The notes under the pieces: model-generated | What the model was told of the DNA's origin: nothing | The model's database searches: none | The model's input: only the letters and a program-made list of their open reading frames with translations | Assembly (NCBI GenBank): GCA_963738835.1 | Contig: CAVTYH010000009.1 | Span: 496,001-560,000 of the forward strand | DNA length: 64,000 nucleotides | DNA from: CAVTYH01 sp963738835 | GTDB lineage: Bacteria; Planctomycetota; Planctomycetia; Pirellulales; JADZDJ01 | Direction of reading: 5' to 3' | Shown: one piece after another, positions 28,040 through 36,712 of the stretch | Layout: each line of letters begins with the position of its first letter | How positions within the stretch are numbered: the stretch's first letter is position 1 | Program-made: the position numbers and the translations under genes

Positions 28040-29452
28040 TTGGGAATTCAATTGGCCACAGTAACGTCACTACCAATCGTCACCGCGAAGCCGAAGTTGG
28101 CATCGAACAAAGGCACCTATGCCTTTGTCAGTCTCGGCTGTCCGAAGAATCTGGTCGATAGCGAGCGGATGCTTGGCTTGCTGCAGCTTGATGGCTACCG
28201 GCTGGTTCATGAGCCGCAGGGGGCCGATTTTGTCGTCGTCAATACCTGCGGGTTCATCGAACGGGCCCGTGAAGAATCGTACTCCACGATCCATGAAATG
28301 CTGAATTTGAAGCGCAAAGGTGGAACACGCGGCGTGATTGTTTCTGGCTGTCTTGCAGAGCGCGAGAAAGAGGCGCTGCTGGAAAAATGTCCGGACGTCG
28401 ATTTCATCGTGGGCGTGTTCGGACGAGAGCAAGTCACCAAAGTTGCCGATCGGCTGGTTGGAAGGCTCGATGAACAGCGAAGCGTTTTTCAACCGGCGCC
28501 AACGCAGCCATTTTCCGATCGGTCCCGTCTGCGAATTACGCCGCGGCACTTTGCGTATCTGAAAATCTCCGAAGGCTGCGATCGGCTTTGTACCTTCTGC
28601 GCCATTCCCAAAATGCGCGGCAAGCACGCCACGAAGCCAATGGAGGAAGTCATCGCCGAAGCCGAGGAACTCGCGGCTGACGGCGTGCGAGAACTGATCG
28701 TCGTTGCTCAAGATACGACGTACTACGGAATGGATCTCTACGGCCAACCGCGGCTGGCGGAATTGTTGCGTAAGCTGGTCGAAGTCCGCGGCATCGAATG
28801 GATTCGGCTGATGTATTTGTATCCGATGTATTTCAGCGACGAGCTGGTCGATGTCATCGCCGGCGGCGGCAAGATTTTACCGTATCTCGATCTGCCGCTT
28901 CAGCACATCAACGATACGATGTTGCGTCGCATGCAACGCCGGGTGAATCGAGCGGAAACCGATAAGCTGCTTGATACGCTGCGGTCGCGAATTCCGAATC
29001 TGGTGATGCGCACGACATTCATCACTGGGTTTCCCGGCGAAACCGACGAGCAGTTTGAAGAACTTGTGCAATTTGCCGAGCGGCAAAAATTCGAACGGCT
29101 GGGCGTGTTCACGTATTCTTTTGAACCCGACACGCCGGCGGCCCGGTTGCCGGACCATCTGCCCGAGGAAATCAAGAACCAGCGTCGCGACCGGCTAATG
29201 GCTGTGCAGCAGGAGGTTGCCTTCCGCTGGAATGAATCACAAATCGGCCGGCGCGTAGATGTGCTGATCGACCGCGCGGTGCCCGATGAAAAAATCGCCT
29301 GGTTGGGTCGCTCTTACGCCGACGCCCCGGATGTGGATGGCGTGGTGTATGTAACTGGCAAACGCTTGAAACCCGGCCAAATTGTGCCGTGCGAAATTGT
29401 GACCACGGCCGAGTACGATTTAGTTGCGGCCGCGGTGGGACCGGGAAGGTAG
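28040..29452 (+). CDS. rimO: Ribosomal protein S12 methylthiotransferase
   Basis: A radical-SAM methylthiotransferase of 470 residues that modifies an aspartate of ribosomal protein S12. The UPF0004 domain has Cys34 (SLGCPKNLVDSE), Cys70 (VNTCGFIE) and Cys104 (SGCLAER) for the auxiliary cluster. The radical SAM site is CDRLCTFC (Cys180, 184, 187), followed by AIPKMRGKHATKP. A C-terminal TRAM-like region ends the protein. SLGCPKNLVDSE is typical of RimO rather than MiaB. The start is TTG 28040, with no clear ribosome site; TTG 28052 is an alternative. It is followed by an inverted repeat and then pgsA. Confidence 0.95.
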   Translation: MGIQLATVTSLPIVTAKPKLASNKGTYAFVSLGCPKNLVDSERMLGLLQLDGYRLVHEPQGADFVVVNTCGFIERAREESYSTIHEMLNLKRKGGTRGVIVSGCLAEREKEALLEKCPDVDFIVGVFGREQVTKVADRLVGRLDEQRSVFQPAPTQPFSDRSRLRITPRHFAYLKISEGCDRLCTFCAIPKMRGKHATKPMEEVIAEAEELAADGVRELIVVAQDTTYYGMDLYGQPRLAELLRKLVEVRGIEWIRLMYLYPMYFSDELVDVIAGGGKILPYLDLPLQHINDTMLRRMQRRVNRAETDKLLDTLRSRIPNLVMRTTFITGFPGETDEQFEELVQFAERQKFERLGVFTYSFEPDTPAARLPDHLPEEIKNQRRDRLMAVQQEVAFRWNESQIGRRVDVLIDRAVPDEKIAWLGRSYADAPDVDGVVYVTGKRLKPGQIVPCEIVTTAEYDLVAAAVGPGR

Positions 29453-29518
29453 GTCAGGCTTCAGCCTGACACGTGCAACGACTTTACTGCAATCTTGTCA
29501 GGCTAAAGCCTGACCTAC
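29450..29518. repeat. Inverted repeat of the TCAGGCT..AGCCTGA type
   Basis: TAGGTCAGGCTTCAGCCTGAC at 29450-29470 is nearly the reverse complement of the stretch at 29497-29518 (GTCAGGCTAAAGCCTGACCT). Each arm is itself partly palindromic. It lies directly at the rimO stop and may act as a terminator or be a mobile intergenic repeat. Confidence 0.65.
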
Positions 29519-29566
29519 TCAACCGCCCTTCGTCATTCCCCTTCGGATGCGTACAATGCTCTAGCC

Positions 29567-30220
29567 ATGCCCACCAGCACGCAACCATCGTCCGGCACTG
29601 CCAAGAAATACGACGAACGGACCATCGTTAATTTTCCCAACGAGGTAACCACCGTCCGCCTGGCCCTGTCGGTCGTGCTGTTCGTGCTGTTGCAACTGCA
29701 TCTGTACTGGGCCAGCTTCTGGCTATTTTTGGTCACGGCGGGCACCGATTGGCTCGATGGGTTTTGGGCTCGCCGCTATGGGCAGATCACCATTCTGGGC
29801 CGCATGCTCGATCCGTTTGTCGATAAGGTGGTCATCTGCGGCACGTACATTTTTTTGGCGGCTGATCCACGCTCCGGTCTGCTGCCATGGATGGCGGTGC
29901 TTGTCTTGGGCCGCGAATTGCTGGTCACGGCCCTGCGCAGTTTCCTGGAGCAACAAGGCGCCGATTTTTCGGCTTCGATTTCCGGCAAGCTCAAGTTCAT
30001 TTTGCAATGCGCAGCGGTGGGCGCGAGTCTGTTTTGGCTCAGCTACAACCCCAACCATGCACCGCTGATGGTGCCCGAGGATGCCGGTAGCGCCGTGATC
30101 ACGGGCCCGATTTGGGTCCAGTGGGCCGTTGTCATTTCCGTTTGGTCGATGATCGCCATGACCATCTACTCCGGCTATGCTTACGTGATGGCGGCCCTCC
30201 ATCTCATTCGCCGGGTGTAG
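29567..30220 (+). CDS. pgsA: CDP-diacylglycerol--glycerol-3-phosphate 3-phosphatidyltransferase
   Basis: A membrane CDP-alcohol phosphotransferase of 217 residues, expected to make phosphatidylglycerol phosphate. The family motif D-x2-D-G-x2-A-R-x8-G-x3-D-x3-D is complete: Asp61, Asp64, Gly65, Ala68, Arg69, Gly78, Asp82, Asp86. An N-terminal FPNEVTTVRLALS segment and several hydrophobic helices follow the PgsA pattern. The 25-residue polar N-terminal tail is a little longer than usual. The start is ATG 29567. It is followed 21 bases later by a CPBP membrane protease. Another CDP-alcohol transferase cannot be fully excluded, but the N-terminal NxxT text favours PgsA. Confidence 0.88.
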   Translation: MPTSTQPSSGTAKKYDERTIVNFPNEVTTVRLALSVVLFVLLQLHLYWASFWLFLVTAGTDWLDGFWARRYGQITILGRMLDPFVDKVVICGTYIFLAADPRSGLLPWMAVLVLGRELLVTALRSFLEQQGADFSASISGKLKFILQCAAVGASLFWLSYNPNHAPLMVPEDAGSAVITGPIWVQWAVVISVWSMIAMTIYSGYAYVMAALHLIRRV

Positions 30221-30241
30221 GTCGGCATCTCGCACCACTGC

Positions 30242-31198
30242 ATGAATCCATCGCTCGTACTGTTGGTGACGGTGCAGCTTGCCATCTTGATTTGTGGTGT
30301 CACTACTTGGGTGTGGATCGGTTCCCGACGGCGCGATTCGCTACCCGTTTTGTCGTACGAACCACGGCGGCCGGTTCCGTGGAGCGGCCTGGATTTATTG
30401 ATGATTCTAGTTCTCACTTTCTTCACACAATTCGGAGTTCTGACGGCCGCACTTTCCCTGACAGGCACCCATCTGCCCAAAAATCCCGCATTAGATCAGG
30501 CAGAAGTGCCAGCTGTTGTGATTGTCAGTCAGTCTCTCGCATCATTGTTGAGCATCGTGGTGGCATTAGGCGTCGTGGTAAACCACTCTGGAGCAAATTT
30601 TACCGATTTGGGAATCAACCGTTCAAAGCTATTGGCGGACACCAAATCCGGATGCGTGGCATTTGTGGCGATTGCCCCGATCGTTTACCTCGTTCAAGCG
30701 CTGCTCTCTCTTCTGGTCCCGTATCATCATCCAATAATCAACCTGGTTCAAAAGCAACCCGATTGGCTCAACCTGGCACTGATGGGAATTTCGGCGGTGG
30801 TCATCGCGCCAGTCGTGGAAGAATTTCAATTCCGAGTGCTGTTGCAGGGTTGGCTAGAGAAATTGGAAGACTCTCTCACATCGCAAACGGAGGAATCTCA
30901 ACCTGTAAACGAAGGGTCCAATTCGGAGTGCAACCTTCCAACTTCCGAATTTGGGGGCTCCAACAGATCGTCACGACTTTTTGGCTGTCGGCCAGGATTC
31001 CTTCCAATTCTCGTCAGCTCGCTATTTTTCTCATTGATGCACATTGAGCACGGAGCCGCAATGGTTCCACTGTTTATCTTTTCGTTAGCGCTAGGATTCG
31101 TCTATCGGCAAACGCATCGGATTGTGCCTTCACTGATAGTCCACATGCTGCTTAACGGCATCGCGATGATTTTCGTATTTGCTGAGCTAAAACATTGA
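30242..31198 (+). CDS. CPBP-family intramembrane glutamic protease
   Basis: A polytopic membrane protein of 318 residues related to CAAX prenyl proteases and bacteriocin-processing proteins (ABI/CPBP). The catalytic EExxxR motif is EEFQFR (Glu193, Glu194, Arg198), and a later SLMHIEHG provides the second conserved histidine set; the last helix has IVHMLLNGIA. There is an unusual polar insertion of about 60 residues between these two motifs (SQTEESQPVNEGSNSEC and following), which may have been acquired or expanded locally. The substrate is unknown. It is cotranscribed with pgsA, to judge from the 21-base gap. Confidence 0.85.
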   Translation: MNPSLVLLVTVQLAILICGVTTWVWIGSRRRDSLPVLSYEPRRPVPWSGLDLLMILVLTFFTQFGVLTAALSLTGTHLPKNPALDQAEVPAVVIVSQSLASLLSIVVALGVVVNHSGANFTDLGINRSKLLADTKSGCVAFVAIAPIVYLVQALLSLLVPYHHPIINLVQKQPDWLNLALMGISAVVIAPVVEEFQFRVLLQGWLEKLEDSLTSQTEESQPVNEGSNSECNLPTSEFGGSNRSSRLFGCRPGFLPILVSSLFFSLMHIEHGAAMVPLFIFSLALGFVYRQTHRIVPSLIVHMLLNGIAMIFVFAELKH

Positions 31199-31310
31199 AT
31201 GAAGCCGGATTTTATTAACCACTTTCGGTTGATTGAACGGCTTCGTATAATCGGCCCTCCCAACGCGGGGCAAGCCGCCGCCGCTACACCCTGAACCCTG
31301 ACAACACATC

Positions 31311-32400
31311 ATGCCCTACGGTTTTGGAATTATCGGTTGTGGAATGATCGCCCGTTTTCACGCCAAGGCAATTGCCGATGTGAAAGGGGCAAAGCTGGCT
31401 GCTTGCTTCGATGCCATACCCGCCGCGGTCGAAAAATTCTCTGCCGAGACCGGCTGCAAGTGCTACACCAAATTAGCCGACATGCTGGCCGACCCTGCGG
31501 TGCAGGTGGTGACCATCGGTACGCCCAGCGGGGCGCACATGGAACCGGCGGTACAGGCCGCCAACGCCGGGAAGCATGTGATCGTCGAGAAGCCGTTGGA
31601 GATTACGCTCAAGCGTTGCGATGCCGTCATCAAAGCCTGCGAAAAAAACAAAGTCAAACTTTGCACCGTGTTCCCGTCGCGGTTTCACCAGTCGAGTCAG
31701 GAATTGAAACGCGCCATCGACGGCAATCGTTTCGGCCGGCTCACCGTGGGCGATTCGTACGTCAAATGGTTTCGCACGCAGCAGTATTACGACAGCGGCG
31801 CCTGGCGCGGCACTTGGAAGCTTGATGGCGGCGGAGCGCTGATGAATCAGGCCATCCACAGCGTCGACTTGCTCACTTGGCTGATGGGGCCCGTGGTTGA
31901 AGTCACGGCGCATACCGCCACGCTGGCCCACGAGCGCATTGCGGTCGAAGATGTTGCCGTTGCCACGGTCCGAGTTCGCCAACGGGGCACTCGGCGTCAT
32001 CGAAGCTAGCACCGCGACCTATCCTGGCTATCTCAAACGGATCGAAATCCACGGGTCCGAAGGCACGGCGGTGATGGAAGAGGAAGACATCAAAATCTGG
32101 GACTTCGCCAAAAAACAGAAGCGCGACGAAGCGATCCATAAGCGGATGGCCGAACACCGCAGCACCGGCGGCGGAGCTAGCGATCCCTCGGCCATTGGCC
32201 ATCACGGCCACGCCAAACAGTTCGCCGATTTGCTCGATGCTGTGAAAAAAGATGGCACGCCGTCGGTCGATGGCCATGAAGGCCGCCGCTCGGTCGAAAT
32301 CATTCTGGCCATCTACAAGTCGGCCGAAACTGGCAAGGCAGTTCCGCTGCCGCTCAAAGGCGATCCGACGCTAGCAGCCCGCAAACGCGACAAGCGGTAG
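31311..32400 (+). CDS. Gfo/Idh/MocA oxidoreductase, frame broken once
   Basis: An NAD(P)-dependent sugar-type oxidoreductase of about 363 residues. The N-terminus YGFGIIGCGMIARFHAKAI carries GxGxxA-like nucleotide binding, GKHVIVEKPLEITL holds the conserved EKP, and WRGTWKLDGGGALMNQAIHSVD is the catalytic-domain text with the active-site histidine. Near 31971 the frame changes; restoring CG in CCGCGAG yields VREFANGALGVIEAST and a normal C-terminal domain. The start is ATG 31311. Planctomycetes have many such genes; the substrate is not predictable. It is not obviously linked to the acyltransferase 210 bases downstream. Confidence 0.9.
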
Positions 32401-32575
32401 CTTGCCGCCTGCAAAACACTTCAAGTTCGGCCAGCCTTGGGCCGATGTTCTTCGCCGCAGGTGTCCGTCGGGCCCAACCGTGCGCCCGTGCCAAAGAACC
32501 ATCCGGCAGTCAAGCAGTTTTCGCAAAATCGTTAGCAAAAGCTGCTCTTTTCCCAATCTGCCCGCGATGCGAAAC

Positions 32576-32593
32576 TCTGACACAATTGTCAGA
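32576..32593. promoter_or_regulatory. Short palindrome upstream of the acyltransferase gene
   Basis: TCTGACA-CAAT-TGTCAGA, arms of seven bases and a four-base centre, ending 17 bases before the ATG at 32611. Its position suits an operator or a leader hairpin. Confidence 0.35.
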
Positions 32594-32610
32594 CTTCACC
32601 GCTCCCGCTG

Positions 32611-33558
32611 ATGCAAATCAAACACCGCCTTATCGATGCCGGCCACTATGCCGTCTATCTTTTCGTGCGGGTTTTCATTTGCATGATGCAAACGGTGCGG
32701 ATCGAGACGTGTCAGCGTGTCGCTAGCAGTCTGGCGTGGTTAATCACCGACGTTTTGAGCGTGCGCCAGCAGATCATCGAGGAAAACCTTCGGCACGCAT
32801 TTCCCGAGATGTCAGTGGACGAACGGCGCCATCTCGCACGGCAAATGTGGGAGCATCTGTTTTTGATGCTGGCCGAAATCGCCCACTTTCCGCGGAAAGT
32901 TCACGATACCAATTGGCGCGATTACATCCAATTCAAAAACGAAGCGCCGATGATGCGAGAGTTCTTTCGCAATCGTCCGCGAGTGTTCGTCTCGGGCCAC
33001 TACGGCAATTTCGAACTGGCCGGTTACACGATGGGCCTGTTCGGCTTCCCGACATTCACCGTGGCGCGGCCGCTCGATAACCCTTATCTCGATAAATTCG
33101 TGAATCACTTCCGCGCACTCAAAGGTCAATATATCTTGCCGAAGCAAGGCAGCGCCCAAGAAGCCGATGCGCTGTTAGCGGGCCGCGGCACGCTGGGGGT
33201 ACTCGCCGATCAGCATGCCGGTCCGAAAGGCTGCTGGGTCGATTTTTTCGGCCGGCCGGCGTCCACGCACAAAGCGATTGCCGTGTTCGCGCTGGCGAAC
33301 GAGGCCCCGCTCATGGTCGGCTACGCCCGTCGCTTAGACCGACCGATGCACTATGAAATGGCGATGGAAACCGTCGTCGAACCGCAAACCATGAACCCGG
33401 CCTTGCGCGAACCCAAAGCACTCACGCAATGGTATACCCGCGTGCTGGAGCAAATTGTTAGAGCCGCCCCGGAACAATACTGGTGGTTGCATCGCCGTTG
33501 GCGTGACAACCGTCGGGCCAAACAGCGCGTGGCAAGACGCGCACAGAAGGTAGCGTGA
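32611..33558 (+). CDS. LpxL/HtrB-type lysophospholipid (lipid A) acyltransferase
   Basis: A membrane-bound acyltransferase of 315 residues. It has an N-terminal hydrophobic region, then ENLRHAFPEMS as in LpxL/HtrB, and the catalytic HX4E as SGHYGNFEL (His130, Glu135). VARPLDNPYLDKFVNHFR and the late WWLHRRWRDNR are typical. It should add a secondary acyl chain to a lipid A-like precursor at the inner face of the cytoplasmic membrane. It overlaps the next gene (sulfotransferase) by four bases, which suggests translational coupling and a shared surface-lipid pathway. No other lpx gene lies in the window, and the acceptor is not proven. Confidence 0.88.
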   Translation: MQIKHRLIDAGHYAVYLFVRVFICMMQTVRIETCQRVASSLAWLITDVLSVRQQIIEENLRHAFPEMSVDERRHLARQMWEHLFLMLAEIAHFPRKVHDTNWRDYIQFKNEAPMMREFFRNRPRVFVSGHYGNFELAGYTMGLFGFPTFTVARPLDNPYLDKFVNHFRALKGQYILPKQGSAQEADALLAGRGTLGVLADQHAGPKGCWVDFFGRPASTHKAIAVFALANEAPLMVGYARRLDRPMHYEMAMETVVEPQTMNPALREPKALTQWYTRVLEQIVRAAPEQYWWLHRRWRDNRRAKQRVARRAQKVA

Positions 33559-34589
33559 CCATGAGTCGAGCAGAGCTAGATGCCAATCTCGATCCGCGAT
33601 CGATTCGTCCACGCGGCGGATTTCAAAATCCGGCTCCGCATTTGCTGGCACATCATGCCGCCCAAGCAAATGCGGCAGTCGCATCCCATTTGCCCGATGT
33701 GTTTGTTGTCGGGGCCGCGAAATCGGGCACCACGGCGCTGTATCACTACTTCAAAGCACATCCGCAGGTGTTTGTGCCGGCAACGATCAAAGAAACCAAC
33801 TACATGGCGTTTTACAATGGCCTGCCGCCGCTGGCAGGTCCAGGCGATAGGCAAGCGCTGGCGGGAAAAAGCGTCACGCGGTTTACGGATTATCAAGCGC
33901 TTTATCGATCTCGCACCAACGAAATTTGCGCCGCGGATGTTAGTCCGGCGTATTTGTATTGCTCGCAGGCGGCGGAAAAGATCGCCGAGCTGTGTCCTCG
34001 GGCGAAGATTGTGATCCTCCTCCGCAATCCGGTGGAATGTGCTTTCTCGATGTATTCGATGATGCGCCGCGATCGCCGCGAGCCCTGCCACAAATTCTGG
34101 CAAGCGTTTGAGCAAAGCCCGCAGCGCATGGCCGCCGGCTGGGAATGGGCTTGGGATTATCAGCGCTGCGCGATGTTTGCCGAGCAGGTCGAGCGGTACC
34201 AAACACTGTTCCCCCCTCAGCAACTGTTTATCCGTCGCTACCGCGAACTGAAGAACCAACCCGCGGCGTACTATCGCGATTTGTGCAAATTCCTGGACGT
34301 TTCGACCATCGGCCTGGCGAACGCAAACCTGCAGGTCAATCTTTCGCCCACGCGCCGCGATATGCTCACCAAGCGCAAGGCCGGTCGCTGGTTGTTGCGG
34401 ACCGCCCGTCTGGTTGGTTTGTTTTTTCCACCGTCGGTCAAAGCGACCATCCGGCAAAAGACGATCGGACAACCGGCGTTCGTTCTTAGCCCAGAAGACC
34501 GCCGCCGATTGATCATGCACTTCGAAGCTGACATTCGCCGGCTGGCAAAACTGATGTCGTGGGATCTAAGCGATTGGCTGCGCGGATAA
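33555..34589 (+). CDS. Sulfotransferase (copy 1)
   Basis: A PAPS-dependent sulfotransferase of 344 residues. The 5'-phosphosulfate loop is VVGAAKSGTTALYHYF (Gly53-Thr60). The 3'-phosphate motif is KIVILLRNPVECAFSMYSMM with the arginine and serine expected there. The type resembles heparan sulfate N-deacetylase/sulfotransferase-like bacterial enzymes. A long C-terminal tail ends DLSDWLRG. The GTG at 33555 overlaps the acyltransferase stop as GTGA; ATG 33561 is an alternative. The next gene is a paralogue. Coupling with an acyltransferase suggests sulfation of a lipid or an envelope glycan. Confidence 0.9.
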   Translation: MTMSRAELDANLDPRSIRPRGGFQNPAPHLLAHHAAQANAAVASHLPDVFVVGAAKSGTTALYHYFKAHPQVFVPATIKETNYMAFYNGLPPLAGPGDRQALAGKSVTRFTDYQALYRSRTNEICAADVSPAYLYCSQAAEKIAELCPRAKIVILLRNPVECAFSMYSMMRRDRREPCHKFWQAFEQSPQRMAAGWEWAWDYQRCAMFAEQVERYQTLFPPQQLFIRRYRELKNQPAAYYRDLCKFLDVSTIGLANANLQVNLSPTRRDMLTKRKAGRWLLRTARLVGLFFPPSVKATIRQKTIGQPAFVLSPEDRRRLIMHFEADIRRLAKLMSWDLSDWLRG

Positions 34590-34828
34590 GCGCTTGACAT
34601 CGAGTCGCCCGGCGACCGTCGGCTGGATCGCGCAATCAGGGTCGCAGAGAGGGGCAGTCTACAGCCAGCTCGACAGGCACCACCCATCAATCTCCTCTTC
34701 CACTTTTCTTAACAAGAATTTATCTTCCTCAACTCTTGCATCCGGTACAACCGATAAACTCCACGCTGCTGTGTTGATTTCCAACCGACGAATTGGGCTG
34801 CCAGGAAACCTAAGCGACTGAGGAGAAG

Positions 34829-35887
34829 ATGCCAGCTAGGCTGGGGGCAAACTGCGCAGACGAGGTCGATTCGCTTCCGCAGCGACGAAGCTTGAATTGT
34901 GCTTCAGATGCCCGTTTGCCGAATCTGTTTGTCGTCGGTGCCGCCAAAGCCGGCACGACCGCGCTGCATCAGTATTTCAGGTTGCACCCCGATGTCTTTG
35001 TGCCGCAGGGGGTGAAAGAAATCAACTACATGTCGTTCTTCGCGGGCCTGCCGCCTTTGCGCGGGCCTAAAGATCAGCATGTGGCGCGAAACGCCATCAC
35101 GCGGTTGGACGATTATCGGAAGGCATATTCTCTGCGAACTGCAGAGACCGTCGCCATCGATGTCAGCCCTTCGTATCTATATTTTCCTCAGGCCGCTCAC
35201 CGCATTGCCGAACTTTGCCCGCAGGCCAAAATCGTGATGCTGCTGCGGAATCCTGTGGATTGTGCCTTTTCGATGTACAGCATGATGCGCCGCGATCGGC
35301 GTGAACCCTGTCGCGATTTCCGCACCGCATATGAGCGCACCGACAAACGTTTGGCCGCCGGCTGGCAATGGTTTTGGGACCTCAAAGGCGGCTGGCGATA
35401 CGCACAGCAAATCGCGGCGTATCTGGATTTGTTTGCGCCTTCGCAGCTGTTCATTCGCCGCTATGAAGAATTCAAAAACAATGCCGATCGTTTTTACCGC
35501 GAGCTAGCAGTGTTTTTGGACGTCCCGCTGCTCGATGTCGCTGCTGCCAATCGACGTGTCAACACCGCTCCCAGCCGGCAAGAAATGCTAAACAAGCGGA
35601 GACTCGGTCGCCTAGTGTTGCGCTCGGCCCACATCGCCAGCCATCTCGTTCCCACGACGCTGCGAGAACACCTCCGCAGCCGAGTCCTCGACACGCCGGC
35701 CTTTGTCCTCAATGCCGCAGATCGCCGTCTCCTCACCGATCAGTATGCGGCCGATATTCGTCAGCTGGAAAGACTGCTGAAGTGGGACTTAAGCGATTGG
35801 CTCGGAGAGAACCGGTCTGAACTTCCCGGCGAAAACGATATCATTCCTATGGGCCGCACCGAGCATTCGTACCGGCGAGCGGCGTGA
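34829..35887 (+). CDS. Sulfotransferase (copy 2, tandem paralogue)
   Basis: A 352-residue protein aligned along its length with the preceding gene: FVVGAAKAGTTALHQYF (Gly37-Thr44), KIVMLLRNPVDCAFSMYSMM followed by RRDRREPC, LFIRRYEEFKNN and a C-terminal WDLSDWLGE. Core motifs are nearly identical while the N-terminal 30 residues and the last 25 differ, so this is an older tandem duplication with possible change of substrate. It starts with ATG 34829; GAGGAG lies a few bases upstream. A gap of 240 bases without a gene separates the copies. Confidence 0.9.
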   Translation: MPARLGANCADEVDSLPQRRSLNCASDARLPNLFVVGAAKAGTTALHQYFRLHPDVFVPQGVKEINYMSFFAGLPPLRGPKDQHVARNAITRLDDYRKAYSLRTAETVAIDVSPSYLYFPQAAHRIAELCPQAKIVMLLRNPVDCAFSMYSMMRRDRREPCRDFRTAYERTDKRLAAGWQWFWDLKGGWRYAQQIAAYLDLFAPSQLFIRRYEEFKNNADRFYRELAVFLDVPLLDVAAANRRVNTAPSRQEMLNKRRLGRLVLRSAHIASHLVPTTLREHLRSRVLDTPAFVLNAADRRLLTDQYAADIRQLERLLKWDLSDWLGENRSELPGENDIIPMGRTEHSYRRAA

Positions 35888-35933
35888 CGACCGATTGCAG
35901 CGCAAGCGCTCGATCAGTCAGCGCCGATCGGTG

Positions 35934-36401
35934 CTATTTCTCAATCGGATCAGCTTTCACGTACAGCGCCTTTGGAGCGCCGCTGTAGTAGCGGAACATC
36001 GCGGGACAAATCCAGCCTTCCATCGGCGGATCGTCGAGTTTGTACCAGTTGCCGGTCGTGTCACCACGGAGCCAGGTCAGCTTGTATCGATGGCCGGGAA
36101 ATAGATTGGCGGAAAATGTCAGCCGGAAACCATTTCTGGCGTCGGGAATATCCTTCACCAGCACGTTGATCATTTCCGGCACGCCGCCGACAAACGGCTC
36201 GCGCTTCAAACCCGCATTCGCATCGTCGAAGACCCACGTGCCTTCAAACCAGTACGGCGCAATGACGAAAATCGCATTGCTCGCGGGCGAGGCCGTGCGC
36301 GCGACTTTGGTCAAATACCACCAAATGCCGTAGCCTCCAGAGGCAACTAACAGCAAGATTAGCAGCAACTTCCAACGAGTTTGTGGTTTGTCGCCAGCCA
36401 T
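35934..36401 (-). CDS. DUF6717-like membrane-anchored protein
   Basis: A 155-residue protein: short basic N-terminus, one helix (WKLLLILLLVASGGYGIWWY), then a globular part with APYWFEGTWVFDDANAGLKR, EPFVGGVPEMINVLVKDIPD, GFRLTFSANLFPGHRYKL, GNWYKLDDPPMEGWICPAMF and KALYVKADPIEK. I recall this pattern from planctomycete proteins grouped as DUF6717; I cannot check. The start ATG 36401 (MAGDKPQ) is more likely than the longer frame beginning at 36464. The function is unknown. It is convergent with the second sulfotransferase. Confidence 0.65.
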   Translation of the reverse strand: MAGDKPQTRWKLLLILLLVASGGYGIWWYLTKVARTASPASNAIFVIAPYWFEGTWVFDDANAGLKREPFVGGVPEMINVLVKDIPDARNGFRLTFSANLFPGHRYKLTWLRGDTTGNWYKLDDPPMEGWICPAMFRYYSGAPKALYVKADPIEK

Positions 36402-36702
36402 AATGTATCCAACCGATAAATTGATATCGTTGGTAATCAAACGATTCCACTTCAATATACACACATCGATTTCAGTGTTTTATGGTTTTTAGAAATTGCG
36501 ATTTCCATTTTTCCGCCTTTTTTCATCACATTTTCGCTTTTCCGACGTTTATTGGTAGTTTTCAAATCAATCGGGACGTCCCGTATCCGCCGGCCTGCCG
36601 TTCAAGTGGCTCGGCCATTAAACTACTGTGTTTGTCCACTTGCCGGCTCGCTCCTCAAGACAAATGGCTGACAAAGGACCAATGACAACGGACCAACAAC
36701 CA
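36402..36702. other. Intergenic region between DUF6717-like and aminotransferase genes
   Basis: About 300 bases. AT-rich at 36402-36560, which suits divergent promoters, then a heptamer-family block just before the aminotransferase start. No gene is seen. Confidence 0.5.
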
Positions 36703-36712
36703 ATGACCAAAC
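36658..36712. repeat. Heptamer-family repeat reaching into a coding start
   Basis: Words CTGACAAAGGACCA, ATGACAACGGACCA and ATGACCAAACC follow each other with a period near seven, the same GACNACN family as elsewhere. Three in-frame ATG codons (36664, 36682, 36703) of the aminotransferase lie inside it. Confidence 0.6.

Noticed and set aside
33576..34520. Long minus-strand open frame opposite sulfotransferase 1
   Set aside because: Shadow of the sulfotransferase gene, with atypical composition and no motif.
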